Shown: piece by piece, positions 49,291 to 61,229 of the stretch
How positions within the stretch are numbered: the first letter of the stretch is position 1
Layout: each line of letters opens with the position of its first letter
Assembly: GCA_015680685.1 (NCBI GenBank)
Contig: MNCI01011056.1
Location: 230,814-294,813, forward strand
Direction: 5' to 3'
Length of the DNA stretch: 64,000 bases
DNA from: Gnetum montanum
Taxonomy: Eukaryota; Streptophyta; Gnetopsida; Gnetales; Gnetaceae
Translations under genes and position numbers: made by a program
The notes under the pieces: model-generated
What the model saw: the letters and a program-made list of their open reading frames with translations, nothing else
What the model was told of the DNA's origin: nothing
Database searches by the model: none

Positions 49291-52200
49291 AGTCATTCAA
49301 ATCCTAACACTTCTGGGCTAACAGGTCCATCTACATCTGCTGCTCTATTAGTTCGTAGGTGGCCTCGACATTCTGATGCAGAACTATCCAAAACCTGGCA
49401 TAGTCTATCATAGTCGTGCACCAATCCTCATTGTTAGTGTCATAGGCTATGAGGAACTCATTCCTCAACTTATGATCCTCCACCTCGATGCTTAGGTTAG
49501 CCTTCTCTTCCTGAGCTTTTTTGACCTATTTCCATAGGTCCTCGTTGATTTTCTTATACTCCCATAGGGAGTGTGCCAAGTGCAAAGCACATTTGCAAGC
49601 CTCTTCGTATGCGTGATGAGACACCTTGGTTACTTTAGATGGGAATGTGGACATGGCACTGACTTTCAAAGGCCGTGCTGAGTCCCGTTTGAGTCAAGAA
49701 CCTGCCATGACACGAAGAGAATACCAATCGCATTAATATAGTAAAATTAGAAAACTCAAGAAATTCTAGCACAAAAATGGAAGAGCAAATAACACTACTA
49801 CTTACCCACTTCAGGGTCCACCTACTGAAGATAGTTGCTCATGTTGTCAACGATCCCTTGCATGAACACGAACTTGTCAAGGATCTCAACCCATGATTTT
49901 GTGTGAATCAGAGGAGGTCCTGTAGCATCAATGATGGTGTCCGTCACATAACCAAACATGTCAGCAATGGCTGAAATGGGTTATGACAAGGCAGACATAT
50001 TGCTGAACTCACCAGCGTCCAATTGCAATCTCCCTTCTTGCTGATGTAAAACAATAGCAGTACCCTAGCCAGAGGTTCCTATTGGGTCCCTACGGACCTC
50101 CTCTTCATGCAATGGTTCCTTTTCTTTTAGTTGACCAGCATACTTTTTATTCAAGGGAGACTCCCATTCGTCAGTAGGAGGATTCTCCCTAATAACAAAA
50201 GCCCCTACCTTAGTGGTAGGAGCTCCCTTCCATTCGATCAGGGACCTTCTTTCTAAGACTAGGGCCTCCGTGTCTTTATTTTTCATCCCTATCTTAAGGG
50301 TCGACACCTCTTTGTCACCTTTTTCTTCTTCCTGTTCTTCTTCTGGTGGTCAAGAAACATGTTTCCATTAGCTCAAAGCAAGTTAGCCTAAGGCAGGTGC
50401 TACACTATGCCACACCACCTAGCATAGCATAGCGTAGTAGACAATAACAAAGTAGGCATTAAAAAAATGTTTACCAATAGGGGGTTGTGTCCTCTGCAGT
50501 TTAAGCCGCAATATTTTCCCCTCCTCTTCCTCTGCATGAAGGGATTCCTTAGCTGGAGGAGGCCTCTTTCGCTGCAACTTGCTGGCCGTAGCCTCAACTA
50601 TGCAACGTTCCCCCCATGACACACTACTATCTATGGTGGGGGGCATATCTCCTATGCTATCCTAGTCACAAACATTGTAGGCCACTCAATCCTTAGTCAT
50701 TACAAAGAATGACTCTCCAACTATTTCTGCGGGATCTTGGGCTCAGGTGGTCCGAAGGATCTACCGGATCCATGGTCTAGAAATATGGTTGTGCTTTCGC
50801 ATAACCCATACTCCATTCTCGTAAACCACTAGAAACTTCACAAAATTCTTTAGATAGGCTATGTAAAAGACATAATGGATATTGGAACGGGACTTCATTT
50901 TCTTATGAAGCCTCAAGATTTCGGTCTGTAATCCTTTACATAGAAACTTAGCTCAGTTGTAATAGCCCCCCTCCTCCATAACTTTGTGCATCACCCAAGC
51001 CTGCTCAATCCCCATGACCTTCCCTTGGGAGTGCAGCTAGGGGAATGCGCAAACACAGAAAATAGGGTAAACCCCCTTGGTGGGTCCTTCTTTAAGCTTC
51101 TCCATAGGGAGCCCCTTCTATTCCTTGGCAAGACCTAACCACTCATGGATGTCCTTCTTTTGAAGGGTTAACTCCATCTTGGACTTTGACCCTATGAGGA
51201 TTGGTAGGGACACTGAAGAGGTCCACGAATAGTTGGTCATTGATTTCAATGACCACCCACATGCCATGTACACACATGTGGAAGTGGGTTATCTTGTCAG
51301 AAAAGGATTCAACCAGGAAGAGCATCTTGGTTGTAGGAATGTTTGGATTCAGGATGAGGAATAGATCCATAAGCCTAGCCTTTTGGATTTTCTAGACCAG
51401 GGAGTCTAAGGCTCCGCCATTTATCCAGAGTTGGCTCTTCTTTTCTTCTCAATATTTGAAGTAGATATTCATCCCCTATGTCTTGGCGGTCATCACCATC
51501 ACCTCCTGAGGCTTCTTCGCCCCTACAATAGTTTTTGCAAAAAAATTTTAGTATAAAAATGCAAAAAATTCAAAAACCGCAAAGACACTTAAGCATCCAA
51601 CACTTACTATTTGGCCTACCAAGTTTGTACGGTAACAAGAATGGTGAAAGACTAACAAGAACTTGATCAACAATGATCGATTCGAAGGGTTCTACCCGCC
51701 CCTCATCTAGCCAACTAGACCCCTTGCACTGATCGTAGGGAATGGGGAACAAGTGTTGGTAGGAGTGATATTCGTCCCCACATTGACCAGTCACACCTAC
51801 ACACAGGTTCTCAGTAGAAGAAAACTCTTGCAAGACTATCAGTGTCGTAGTTAGTAGGCTTGGTCAGTCATGAACCTTGTCCTTGTTAATGTAGAACCTG
51901 GTAGCAAAAGCATACTGTCAGCGTTTGGCCAATATAGCAAGTGTCACACAACACAACGGAACAAGGTTGCAAAATCCCACCCATCAGCATTGTAGACAAT
52001 TTCTAATGGGTTCTAGAAGAATGTTACCATATGACGCATGACGAATAGTGTGTTGTAAGAATGGTAGTAGCTATATTTAGGCATATCCCAGATACAGGCT
52101 AAACACCTCAACCCTGTTGGGTGTTGATTGGATCCTTCTCCCTGCCTGCTCATGATTGACCCATTTTTCAGAAACCTCAGGATGCCTCGGCTTGCTCTAG

Positions 52201-53118
52201 GAAATATGGCTTCGATTATGATGGCTGCCTCTTCCTCCTCTAGGTATGACCAAATAATGACACTGAAGTGTTGGAGGAGGTATTGAAGGAACTCCTATGT
52301 TCCTTCCTTGAACCATATCCCCTACTCCCCCACACGTATACAGGGAGGAGGAACATTGGCCACGGGCCTTCTTATGTGACACAAGACCTCTACAATTTCC
52401 AAGATGATAAGAATGGACCTTAGCCCCATCCTGCACAATACAACCAACAAATGTTAGCATCATGTCTAAGTGCAATATGCATGCAACATAGCAATACCTA
52501 GTAGTTCATGCATATAGCGTAGCATAACCCTCTTCCCACACATAGCGTAGCAAGAACATGAAAGCAATAGCATAGCAGAAATATCCTAGCATAGCAACAA
52601 AGCAATTAACCTTAATAGAGTGATTAACAATATGCCTTAGAAAAACACATGTCGCACTNCTAATAGAGTGATTAACAATATGCCTTAGAAAAACACATGT
52701 CGCACTATCACATCTCACATGGCCCATCCCTCTTAAGGGTTCTACACTACACCATTCAAAATCTAAGTAACTTAAACTGTCCAAACCTCTGTGGTGGTGA
52801 TGGTTTAAGTGACCTTACATGCAATGATGACATTGCTTTTATGCATCTACCACGGTCAAAATGGCAATAGCAGCAATGCAAAGGAGAAAAAAACATGATG
52901 ACAGAAAACACAGATTACTAAGACTAAGATGCATAATGAAAGTAGAAAATAAAAATTGTAACAAAATCCCAAAAAAATAGAGGAAGCATAGTGGCCTACT
53001 AGGTCAACAATGTGTTCTTCTATGCTGCAACGCACACTTGCGTCACGTGGCCTAGGGTTTTCTTTGCCTCCTCAACCTTTGTGATCACCATATGAGTGCG
53101 TTCCTTCTTAGGAGCCAT
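47640..53118 (-). pseudogene. Antisense ORF block of element F (Tat-type additional ORF)
   Basis: On the minus strand broken frames run from an ATG at 53118 (MAPKKERTHMVITKVEEAKK) down to about 47640. Recognisable stretches are a Leu/Ile-rich segment with EFLQYLLQHFSVIIW (about 52250-52295), LPYKLGRPNSK (about 51605), an acidic stretch with LERRSLIEWKGAPTTKVGAF (about 50195-50255), DKFVFMQGIVDNMSNYL (about 49835-49885), and a coiled-coil-type C-terminal part with KKINEDLWK and IEVEDHKLRNEFL (49550-49450), ending DQIPFEMDVGPSQVSYFL. Antisense extra ORFs are known in Tat elements such as Grande, but usually between pol and the 3' LTR. I cannot name a function. Many stops occur, and the last part is doubled by the tandem duplication. 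Confidence 0.6.
52613..52706. other. Assembly join: 46-bp duplicate around a single N
   Basis: 52613-52658 and 52661-52706 are identical, separated by N (52659) and one C. This is the same pattern as at 37636. The duplication is probably an artefact of scaffolding. Confidence 0.85.
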
Positions 53119-53459
53119 GATCATGCTTGTAGATTTCCCCTATTCACTATGCAAAAAACTTGCTCTACTCGTTGTTAGCACAATTGCTCTATGCTACAAA
53201 ATCGCCTTATGCTCCAAATATGGGCTATGTGCTCTTACAGTGACAATGGAAAGCTTGTCGCTCTCACTTGGTAAGAATCCAAAATCGCTATGTGCTCTAC
53301 ACTCCAAAATATCTTGATGCTCCGAATCCCTATTTATGGCTGTAATGGTAAGAAAGGAAAACTTGTCACTCTCTCTCTCTCCGATTAATGCAGAGTGCGC
53401 TATACAGTGTAGCATGCTCACCACGACATCGTAGCACTATTGGCATTAAAACCTTCACA

Positions 53460-53949
53460 TGCTCCAAGCCAACTATTTTCTTTTCCAAAACCAAAAAAAT
53501 ATTTATTTTTGTTATAGGTTTGAAAACACCTTAAACTAGAAACACCAATAATCGTAGTGTTATTGTCCAAAAAGACCTTAAACTAGCAATCCTAGTGTAG
53601 TTGCACCTTTAAATGGTCCGAAAGAGACCTTAAACTAGTAGTTTGAACCTGTTATATGTTCGTAATCTGCAATGATGCTAAACTAGTGGTATTACACTTT
53701 TGCATTGGTAGTTTCACAATTTCTAGTAGTTTCACGTTTTCACGTTAGCAGTTTGCATTTTTTAACAAACTTCACACTCTTATGCCATTGGTAGTCCACC
53801 ATGACCTTAAACTAGTAAGCCTTTAACCTTTATATCATCATACTTCACAAGTTGCATCTCATCGCTATTTTGCAAATTTTTATTATACACAATTACTGCC
53901 AATAGATGCCTCTTAACTAGGCTTTCATCTCATTTTGGCAGGTTGAGCA
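53460..53949 (+). other. Non-coding stretch with repeated AAACTAG motif
   Basis: There is no ORF of note. ACCTTAAACTAG-type motifs recur about six times between 53530 and 53820. The similar motif CCCAAAACTAGCAA fills the other side of the antisense block near 47040-47300. Confidence 0.5.
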
Positions 53950-55190
53950 AAAGATGGAAATCCATCATGACCTCTTCATGCCCTTAACATTAGCATGTCC
54001 ACATGGCAAGCTCACAAGGTAATTGAACCCTGACCTAATCTACAAGGGGTCGACCATAGCTAGCACTGTAGCAGCCTTAGAAGCATCCCCAGACTAGCTC
54101 AAGCATCTTGTTCAAACCCTAGAATTAGAGGCTAGGAATGTAACTGAGGACCCTCTCATCGAGACACCTATGACCACATCCAAGGGGGAGTTAAGAACAT
54201 TAAAGCTTAGCTCCCTCCTAGATACATAGATGCACGAAAACATAGCCAAGATTTTGCAAGACAACATCAATGTCTTTGCATGGTTGTATAGCAATATGCC
54301 AAGTTTAGATCTGTGGTTGATACAACACAACATTATCCTAGAACCACGCATGAATGTAGTCAAGTAGAAGGCTCACAAAATTAAGCCAGAAATCACACTA
54401 GCTGTGAGGGATGAAATCACCAAGTTGTACCAAGCTGGTTTCATCTACGTGGTTGAGTACTCAGAATGGGTGTCCAACATCATTGTGGTTTCAAAGAAAA
54501 TAGGAGGAATACAAATCTATATAGACTTCTAGGATTTGAACAAGAAAATGATCAAAGATGACTTTTCACTTCCGAGCATCGATTAGCTCATTGACACCAC
54601 AGTTGGTCATGCTTTGTTATCCTTCATGGATGGTTTTTTTGAATACAACCAAATCCACATTAACCTAGAGCATTAGCTAACCACAACCTTCATGACCCCA
54701 TGGGGTACCGTTTGCTACACCTTGATGCCTTTCAGGCTCAAGAATGCTGGAGTGACCTACCAGTGAGCCATGACCTACATTTTTAGCAACTATATCCTAG
54801 AAACATTAAATGACTATGTGGATGATATAGCTGTCAAGTCCAAAGAGGTAGCTAATCACCCACACGATCTAGGGGTAGTCCTCAAGTATTGTCAAGTGCC
54901 CAACTTGTGCCTCAATCCTAAGAAGTATGTCTTCAGGGTGAAAACTAGATGCATGTTAGGGTTTGTAGTATCGGAGGCCAGAATACAAGTGGACGCTAAG
55001 AAAGTTAAGGCCATCATCAACCTGGCATCTCCCACAAACCTTAAGGAGTTACGTGGTTTGCAAGGTAGGGTGAAATTCATCCGAAGGCTTTTGTGCAATA
55101 GCTTCAATAACATCTACAACCAACAAGACCTTCACCCTTGTCGACCGAGGGTACGTCTTGCCATAGTAGCAAGTGCTACAATGTTGTGAA
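53950..55190 (+). pseudogene. pol: Reverse transcriptase of element F (truncated, degenerate)
   Basis: The plus-strand translation shows the Ty3/gypsy reverse transcriptase in order: NINVFAWLYSNMP (about 54265), KLYQAGFIYVVEYSEWVSNI (about 54423-54482), FMDGFFEYNQI (about 54625-54660), TPWGTVCYTLMPFRLKNAG (about 54697-54752), the catalytic YVDD (54815-54826), and LGFVVSEARIQVD to LKELRGLQGRVKFIRRL (54955-55095). Stops replace several residues. After FIRRLLCN the frame jumps to unrelated sequence and the LTR follows within 600 bp, so RNase H and integrase were deleted. A 50-bp imperfect tandem repeat lies at 55224-55320. Confidence 0.88.
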
Positions 55191-55665
55191 GTGAGTTCCT
55201 TGACTAGCTTGACTACTTCAGAGTGCAAATTTCATGATGTGTGTAACATAGCTCATCACATGGGAAAGACCAATGCAAGTTCCATGACGTGCGTAGCACA
55301 GCTCGCCACATGGAAGGCATCTGTAGGTAGGTCGAAACCCTACACGGATGTAACACAACTCATCTTGGGAAAGATACCTGTCCTATCGGAGGTTGAAGGT
55401 CAGCAAAAGCAAAGATGAAAATGCAAAAAAATCCCTCATGAGCACTCCGACAAGGAATTCAACTAAACCTCATCTTTGTCCTTCTCCTGTGTCTCCTTCC
55501 TCCTTACTTCACCTTTTGCTTCCAATGCAACACTCTCAAGTGCAACCAAGCAACATCTCGACACTCACTAAATGACAAAGTTGGCATTTTATCTTTTGTG
55601 GTGTTTTGTATTCCTTGTTAACATCTATTGAACTCATTCTCTAGATGTTGACAAAGAGGGGCCAA

Positions 55666-57096
55666 TGAAACACCCCAAAATTTGAAGGCATGCTTGCTTC
55701 ACCAGGCCTTTGCAATTCGTGCAGCGTCACGACCATTCTTTAGAAGATGGATGGTCTGATTTTCAAACTGTCCAATTTGGCAAGTTTTCTAAGTCATGAA
55801 GTCCTCTACACTACACTATGCCTCTCTATGTAGCATATCAAGCTTTAGAAAATAATTGAAGAATGCAGCGCTACACTATGCTATGTAGCGTAGCATAGCA
55901 TAGCAAAATCTGAACAATCAGTCCCCTCACCCAACTTCAAGTCCTTCGACAATGTCTCCTTCCATCAAAAAGTGGTGGACCATGTTTGCTGCTATGCTAC
56001 ACTGAGCTACATGGTGTAGTGAGCTGTAGCAATTCTACAGAAGTGACAGAAGGCAACTCAAAGGGCAGGATCAACAAGTTCCCAAGTTTCGTAGTGCAGA
56101 AGATAAAGTTTGCAGATCAGCAAAATTTTTGTGACTAAGGCCTAACACACATGTAGTGGAACACGTGACAAGATGCTACACTGCACTAAACATGCTATGC
56201 TATGAAGCATAGAAAAGCATGATGGGTGGTTGTGCGACATCAATGCACTTCACCTAATTGCACCATTGGCACACATCTCCAGATGCTGACAACATAATTA
56301 TGGCATGGTAGACTCGTAGTTACAATGGTCATGCATGTCCAATGGACATGTAGACACGTGTAGTGCAAACAAGTCAATGTGAGCCCAAAGAATGTGGCAT
56401 CCAAATCACCCCTTTCATCTGCCCTTGGTCCTATAAATACCCCATCGAGCAACATTCAAAGGACTTTTGACTTTTGGACTTCTGGCTGGCTAGAGGACTT
56501 TTTTTGGGGGCACTTTTTTGGCACTTTGGCTAACTTCTAGACCTTTCGGCATTTTGGCACTGTAACCTTGAGCATTATAAGATTTTTTTTGATATTGCAA
56601 ATAGTTAGCACTCTCTACTGGCATTTGGTTTTCCCTTTTTCTATAACCTTGGTAGCACTCTGCATTGTTAGCCCCTGAGTCTACCCTCAAGCGCACAACC
56701 ATCTTGTTCTACACATCTTGGTTACTCTCAGGATTTCTACACTCCCCAGCACTATGAAACCAATTGTATCCACTTTAACAGAGCAAATTTGTAGCTTCGA
56801 AGTGGTGCATTTTTACAACTACATTTTACTTTGCTTCCTACTTATTACTGCATTTTACACTATTTTCTGTCTCTTTTACATTTAAGCATTACTTCGTGTT
56901 ATCAGACTCATTTTCAAATCACACATTGCAAAAGGTTATATAGACACTGACTAAGTCCCTATCTAATTAACAAACCATTTAGGATGCCTCGTATTTGTTC
57001 CATCTAGCATGGCCCTCCTACGGATACGGGGTTGAGACTGTCCGCGACCATCAACCCCTTGGTGTTTTCCAGCCACCAATGTTTTCAGTCACTACA
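55666..57096 (+). repeat. 3' LTR of element F
   Basis: This 1431-bp copy of 41308-42783 has its TATA box at 56432-56439. It is preceded by the purine tract AAAGAGGGG and followed by the target duplication AGTAA. Confidence 0.9.
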
Positions 57097-57101
57097 AGTA
57101 A

Positions 57102-57556
57102 TGCAAAATAAGTACAACTAGTTTTGAGCATATAAGTGTAATCATTTAGTAATCCCAGTAGTATTATTTCTTGGTTCGCTTAGTAGCATAACACTTGGTA
57201 ATCATAGTAATGGTTACATGACCCCAAGACATGTTTGGCAAGTTAGGAATGACTACTCATCACCATAAGATAGATTAGATTTACATTTCTATTATTGCCT
57301 ATTTCTAGATTTTACTCATATTTTATTATAGAAGCATTTAGTAGTCAAATGAGCCCACAACATCAAGATATCATTGCCTCACTTAGAGTTAAACCATACA
57401 CTTTTTCTTCACTAACTCGAAGTGGGAAGACAATGATCATGAACGAATTATTAACTTCTAGCATACTCACATTGTCCATGCATGAATTACAATTTGGTCA
57501 CTTGTGAAATCTCATGAATTGTATGGTAGTATGTTAGAATACCCAACTGCTTATCA
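57102..57556 (+). repeat. 5' LTR of element E, second part
   Basis: It continues the LTR cut at 41307 and ends CTTATCA. The TSD base pattern on both sides of F joins the halves. The primer site follows at 57558-57575 (TAGTGTCATTGCTAGGGA), a decayed tRNA-Asp type like those of A and C. Confidence 0.8.
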
Positions 57557-57706
57557 TTAGTGTCATTGCTAGGGATGTGTTAATGTTTACTTAGTAGTTG
57601 ATTTTATAGAGTTCATTGTATCAAGAATCACAAAGTTCATATTTAATACTTAAATCAATCATTTTAACACACACACACACATACACAAAAGTGTCAAAAA
57701 TATAAT

Positions 57707-58788
57707 ATGGCTTCTACACTCTATGAAAAGTCACCACCTACCAAAGAAGCTCATAATAGTCATGATAAGGAATATAATGAAGAAGATTAGAGTGTGCCCA
57801 TGGAAACCAGAATTTCATATGCTTATACAAATTCATACTATCATAATTTCATATTTATCTTCAACTAGGATGAATAACTAAATTTTAGAGATTTGTAGGG
57901 CAATGTTTTTTTGCCTCCTAAACATTTGACACCATCAATGATGCAAGCAACCTTAATAAGGTTGAACCTTGGCCATGCAGAAGAAGGATACCATGTTACT
58001 AAACACATGGCCAGGCCATATTGACCTACATAAGCACAAGTAAGAAGGAATGATACCATGGAGATAATACATGAGAACAACAAAGGAAAGAAAGCAGTTC
58101 ACAATGCTGCCTTAGAAGAAATAAATTATGATACATTTCTAATGGAAAAACTGCACTAAGTCCATTAGTCTCATTCATAGATGTCTAGCATTCTAGAGGA
58201 ACCTATTAAAATACAATTACATTTGGCCCTTATGGAAACACCTAGAAGAGATGAAAACAACTCCAAACATAGTAGGAGCCTAAGAACTAAAGCTTCTATA
58301 GAATCACAAGAAAATTAATCATAGAGTCACAAAAGGAGAACCAGCTGATACTATTCTCCAACTACATCCTCTTCCTCCTCACAATCATTGGAATCCAATA
58401 AGAGGGAATAAAGATCAAGAGGCTATGAAAAGGAAAGATAAAGGAATCAAGAGAGACATGTACATCAAATAAGGTATACTAATGATGAAGAAGATAACTA
58501 TGAACAAAGAAGAAATAGGATAAGACATGAAGAAAGAGAATGATACTATGAGCAACAAAGGGATCACAACTACAATAGAGCCTACAAAATTGAAGATCAT
58601 GAAGAACCCCTACTAGCCACTCATAGTATGATTAATATAAGAGAGGTAACGTATATCCCTAGTAGACACATACGGAATAGTCACATCAAGTGACTAGACA
58701 TGAATAACATTCCCAAATTTGATGGTGACTACAATCCAAATCCAAAGCATCATCTTCAAGAATTCCATGATACATGTGCCCTTAGAAC
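57707..58788 (+). pseudogene. gag: gag of element E (5' part only)
   Basis: It starts at the ATG of MASTLYEKS (57707), after a (CA)n run. A decayed N-terminal module (NFIFIFN*DE..., PPKHL) near 57845-57930 matches elements C and D. An Arg/Glu-rich middle follows, and then EPLLATHSMINI and LDMNNIPKFDGDYNPNPKHH (58600-58750), the gag-domain start also seen in element A. The frame stops matching at about 58788, where sequence H begins, so the rest of gag and everything after it is lost. Confidence 0.7.
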
Positions 58789-60121
58789 ATTGAAAATTTA
58801 CATTTTCTAATAACTTTTGAGGATGAAAAATGAATCATGTCAAATGTTTGTAAGGTAGAATGCATGTTTAGAGGGTCTCAAGCTATAGATGATGCATATT
58901 TTTTGAGAATTTGGCATAGAAAGTTCATAAAGAAGGAATCTTAGGCCATGAAAGTTCATGAAGTGTGGATAAGATGGATGAGAAGGGTAATGAGTTCATA
59001 TTTTTGAAATGGATAGTGTTATGATATGCAACATTTTTATTGACATTTATTGGTGTTGGAATGCTCAAAATGATGTGGAATTTCTTGGTAGGTAGAAGAT
59101 ACAATAGTTATACAAGTGGATCCTCCCCAAAGAAAAATCCAATCCTTAATGCCCTTGTATAACCATGCCCAGAAGTGTTTATAGGAACTTAAGGAGTTGA
59201 ATGTAATGCATACCTATTAAGAAAAACATAAATTTTAGTACCATAAAATTAGGAAAAATTATGCTATGTTACACAAAATACATGTTATGATCATTCATAT
59301 AGTGAGATGAAATGGACTTAGAAGGGGTTGTAGAAATTGGAACATGAGGTATCATACCATAGGCATAAGAAATTCTTGTGTTTTATTAGTAGTTAAAGTA
59401 ATCATTAGCCTTTTCATCCAAGATTTAAACCAAGTCCAAACCACATTTTAGTGACATTGCATTATCTCATCTCTTGGAATTAAAACTATAAGACTACCAC
59501 TATTGATAGGAGTATTATCACTTAGCATATTGTCCAAGAAAGAAGTTTATTCATTACACTTATTATTTTTTGAAATTCTTGGGAAGCCTCCTACCTTGAG
59601 GCATGGATAACATATCATTCTAGTGGGATCCCCAGAATTTGATTCTTTGCATGAGTTTTATTTTTATCTATATCAACCTTACTAGAGGACTACCTTCAGG
59701 CATGGGTAACATGCCCTTCTAGTAACATGATCAGAAAACATGTATTACACTCTTACTCCCATTTTTTGTTAGATATACAAGCATATAATACAACCTACCA
59801 ACAAGATACAACTAATAGAAGTAATCCAAGAGAGTTCACAAATCTCCTTGATGTCATAGCCTTTACATTCCCACTTGGTTCTTCACTTTTTGGTCTAGGC
59901 ATAATGATCCAAAGTTTATTCTTAGTTGTATGATGGAAAGAATATCATTGTGGCCATGATAAGAACCTCTTATTGATGGAATTTATGGATGAATGTTATA
60001 GTCTCATTATTCAAATAATAGTTCCTTATGTCTTAATAACATAGAGAAATTTTCACTTTATTAGAATACATCTTACCTTATTTTTAATGTGTTTTATTAA
60101 TAGTCAAAATTATTTACAACG
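58789..60121 (-). mobile_element. H: fragment of a C-like element 3' region, minus strand
   Basis: This stretch matches 11100-12440 in the same orientation, including CCTTGATG(T/A)CATA, CCACTTGGTTCTTCACTTTT (near 59870) and the AAGAACCTCTTATTGATGG motif near 59962. It is non-coding. It joins gag of E abruptly at about 58789 and is cut by the LTR of D at 60122. The join could come from insertion followed by deletion, or from recombination between elements. Confidence 0.65.
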
Positions 60122-61049
60122 TGATGAGTGTCAAAGTTTCATGTCAATGAACCCTTGTTGACATGGCCTCATCGATTGGCCCTCATCAATGAGGCACTAT
60201 TTACGTGGTGTTGACATAGCATTTACTATGTTGATAGGGCCCCGTCGACATAGCCGTAGAGAAAAAACTATAAATACAAGCTCCCAGCCATGTCTATGGG
60301 CATCAAATTCATAGATGTAGAAATGTTCTTGTAGTTTTTACATTTGAAAGTTAGAATATTTTTCTTAAGTGCCTATAGAAGGAGTGATTAAGTTTATGGA
60401 TCTTTATTCGAGCATTGTTGTACCTCAACACAATAATGTGTACGACAATAAAGATAAGCTTCTTGATAAAGCTTGTAGCATTCTAGATATCTAAAATGAT
60501 TTATTTATAAATTTATTATTTTTATTAAATATTTATTCAATTAAGCTAAATTAAGATAAAGTATATGTTAATTAATTAAGCTAAATATATTAAGTACATA
60601 CGTATGACCACTTCGAGCGTAAACATGTATTCGCTCGGTAATCCTAGCAATGTTATTGCTTGGTGCACCTAGTAGTGTAACACTTGGTAATCTAGTAGTG
60701 GATATGTGGGTTCAGAACATGTACAGAATGTGGGACTAGATGCTTATGTTAGGACTAGTTAAAGACAAGTTAGTTAGTTAAATTAAATTGGTCATTAAAT
60801 TACTCTATCTCTTTCTCTTTAAGAACCAAAGAACATAAAACATAAAATGATAAAAATCATATACCTTGCTTACACTTAACCATACCATGTGCATCAAAAG
60901 TGTAATTAGGAAGAAAACCAATGAATTTTGGGCAAGATTCACTTCCTAGAAGACTAGAAACTGTAAAGTCCATAGAATTCAACTAGATTGCACGTGAATT
61001 CTTTGTAATTCATTTGGTTGGGCATGGGGGTACCTTGAATTGTTCATCA
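60122..61049 (+). repeat. 5' LTR of element D
   Basis: This 928-bp LTR starts TGATGAGTGTC and ends GTTCATCA. The TATA box is at 60269-60276. Its U3 lacks the GATATC palindromes of A, C and E and instead repeats GTTGACAT/GTCGACAT-type motifs at 60155-60255. Confidence 0.82.
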
Positions 61050-61050
61050 T

Positions 61051-61068
61051 TGGTGTCATTGCTAGGGA
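61051..61068 (+). other. Primer binding site of element D
   Basis: TGGTGTCATTGCTAGGGA starts one base after the LTR. It is a decayed tRNA-Asp-type site. Confidence 0.8.
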
Positions 61069-61229
61069 CTTGTGTTTGTTGAATGTGCACTATCTAGGAT
61101 TAGTGAACATTATTAATATATTTGGATCAACTCCAGGTTAACATTACTCTTACATGACATATAATACAAAAGCATACTAATTATATTGTTTGTGGTAAAA
61201 TTTTTTCTTCTCCCAGGAGAAATGATACA

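Larger units (their letters stand above)
41308..57096 (+). mobile_element. Element F: 15.8-kb Ogre/Tat-like LTR retrotransposon nested in E
   Basis: Target duplication AGTAA lies at 41303-41307 and 57097-57101. The 5' LTR is 41308-42783 and the 3' LTR 55666-57096. Both start TGAAACA and end in TACA. The interior holds gag (43236-45490), protease (46400-46740), about 6 kb with antisense ORF remnants and a tandem duplication, and a truncated reverse transcriptase (53950-55190). RNase H and integrase are absent. The polypurine tract is AAAGAGGGG (55653-55661). Its LTRs differ much more than those of a young insertion (I judge over 10 percent in the first 200 bp). The large size and antisense ORF fit the Tat/Ogre group. 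Confidence 0.9.

Noticed and set aside
57669-57690. (CA)n microsatellite as a separate feature
   Set aside because: It is short and lies in the leader of element E. It has no special meaning.
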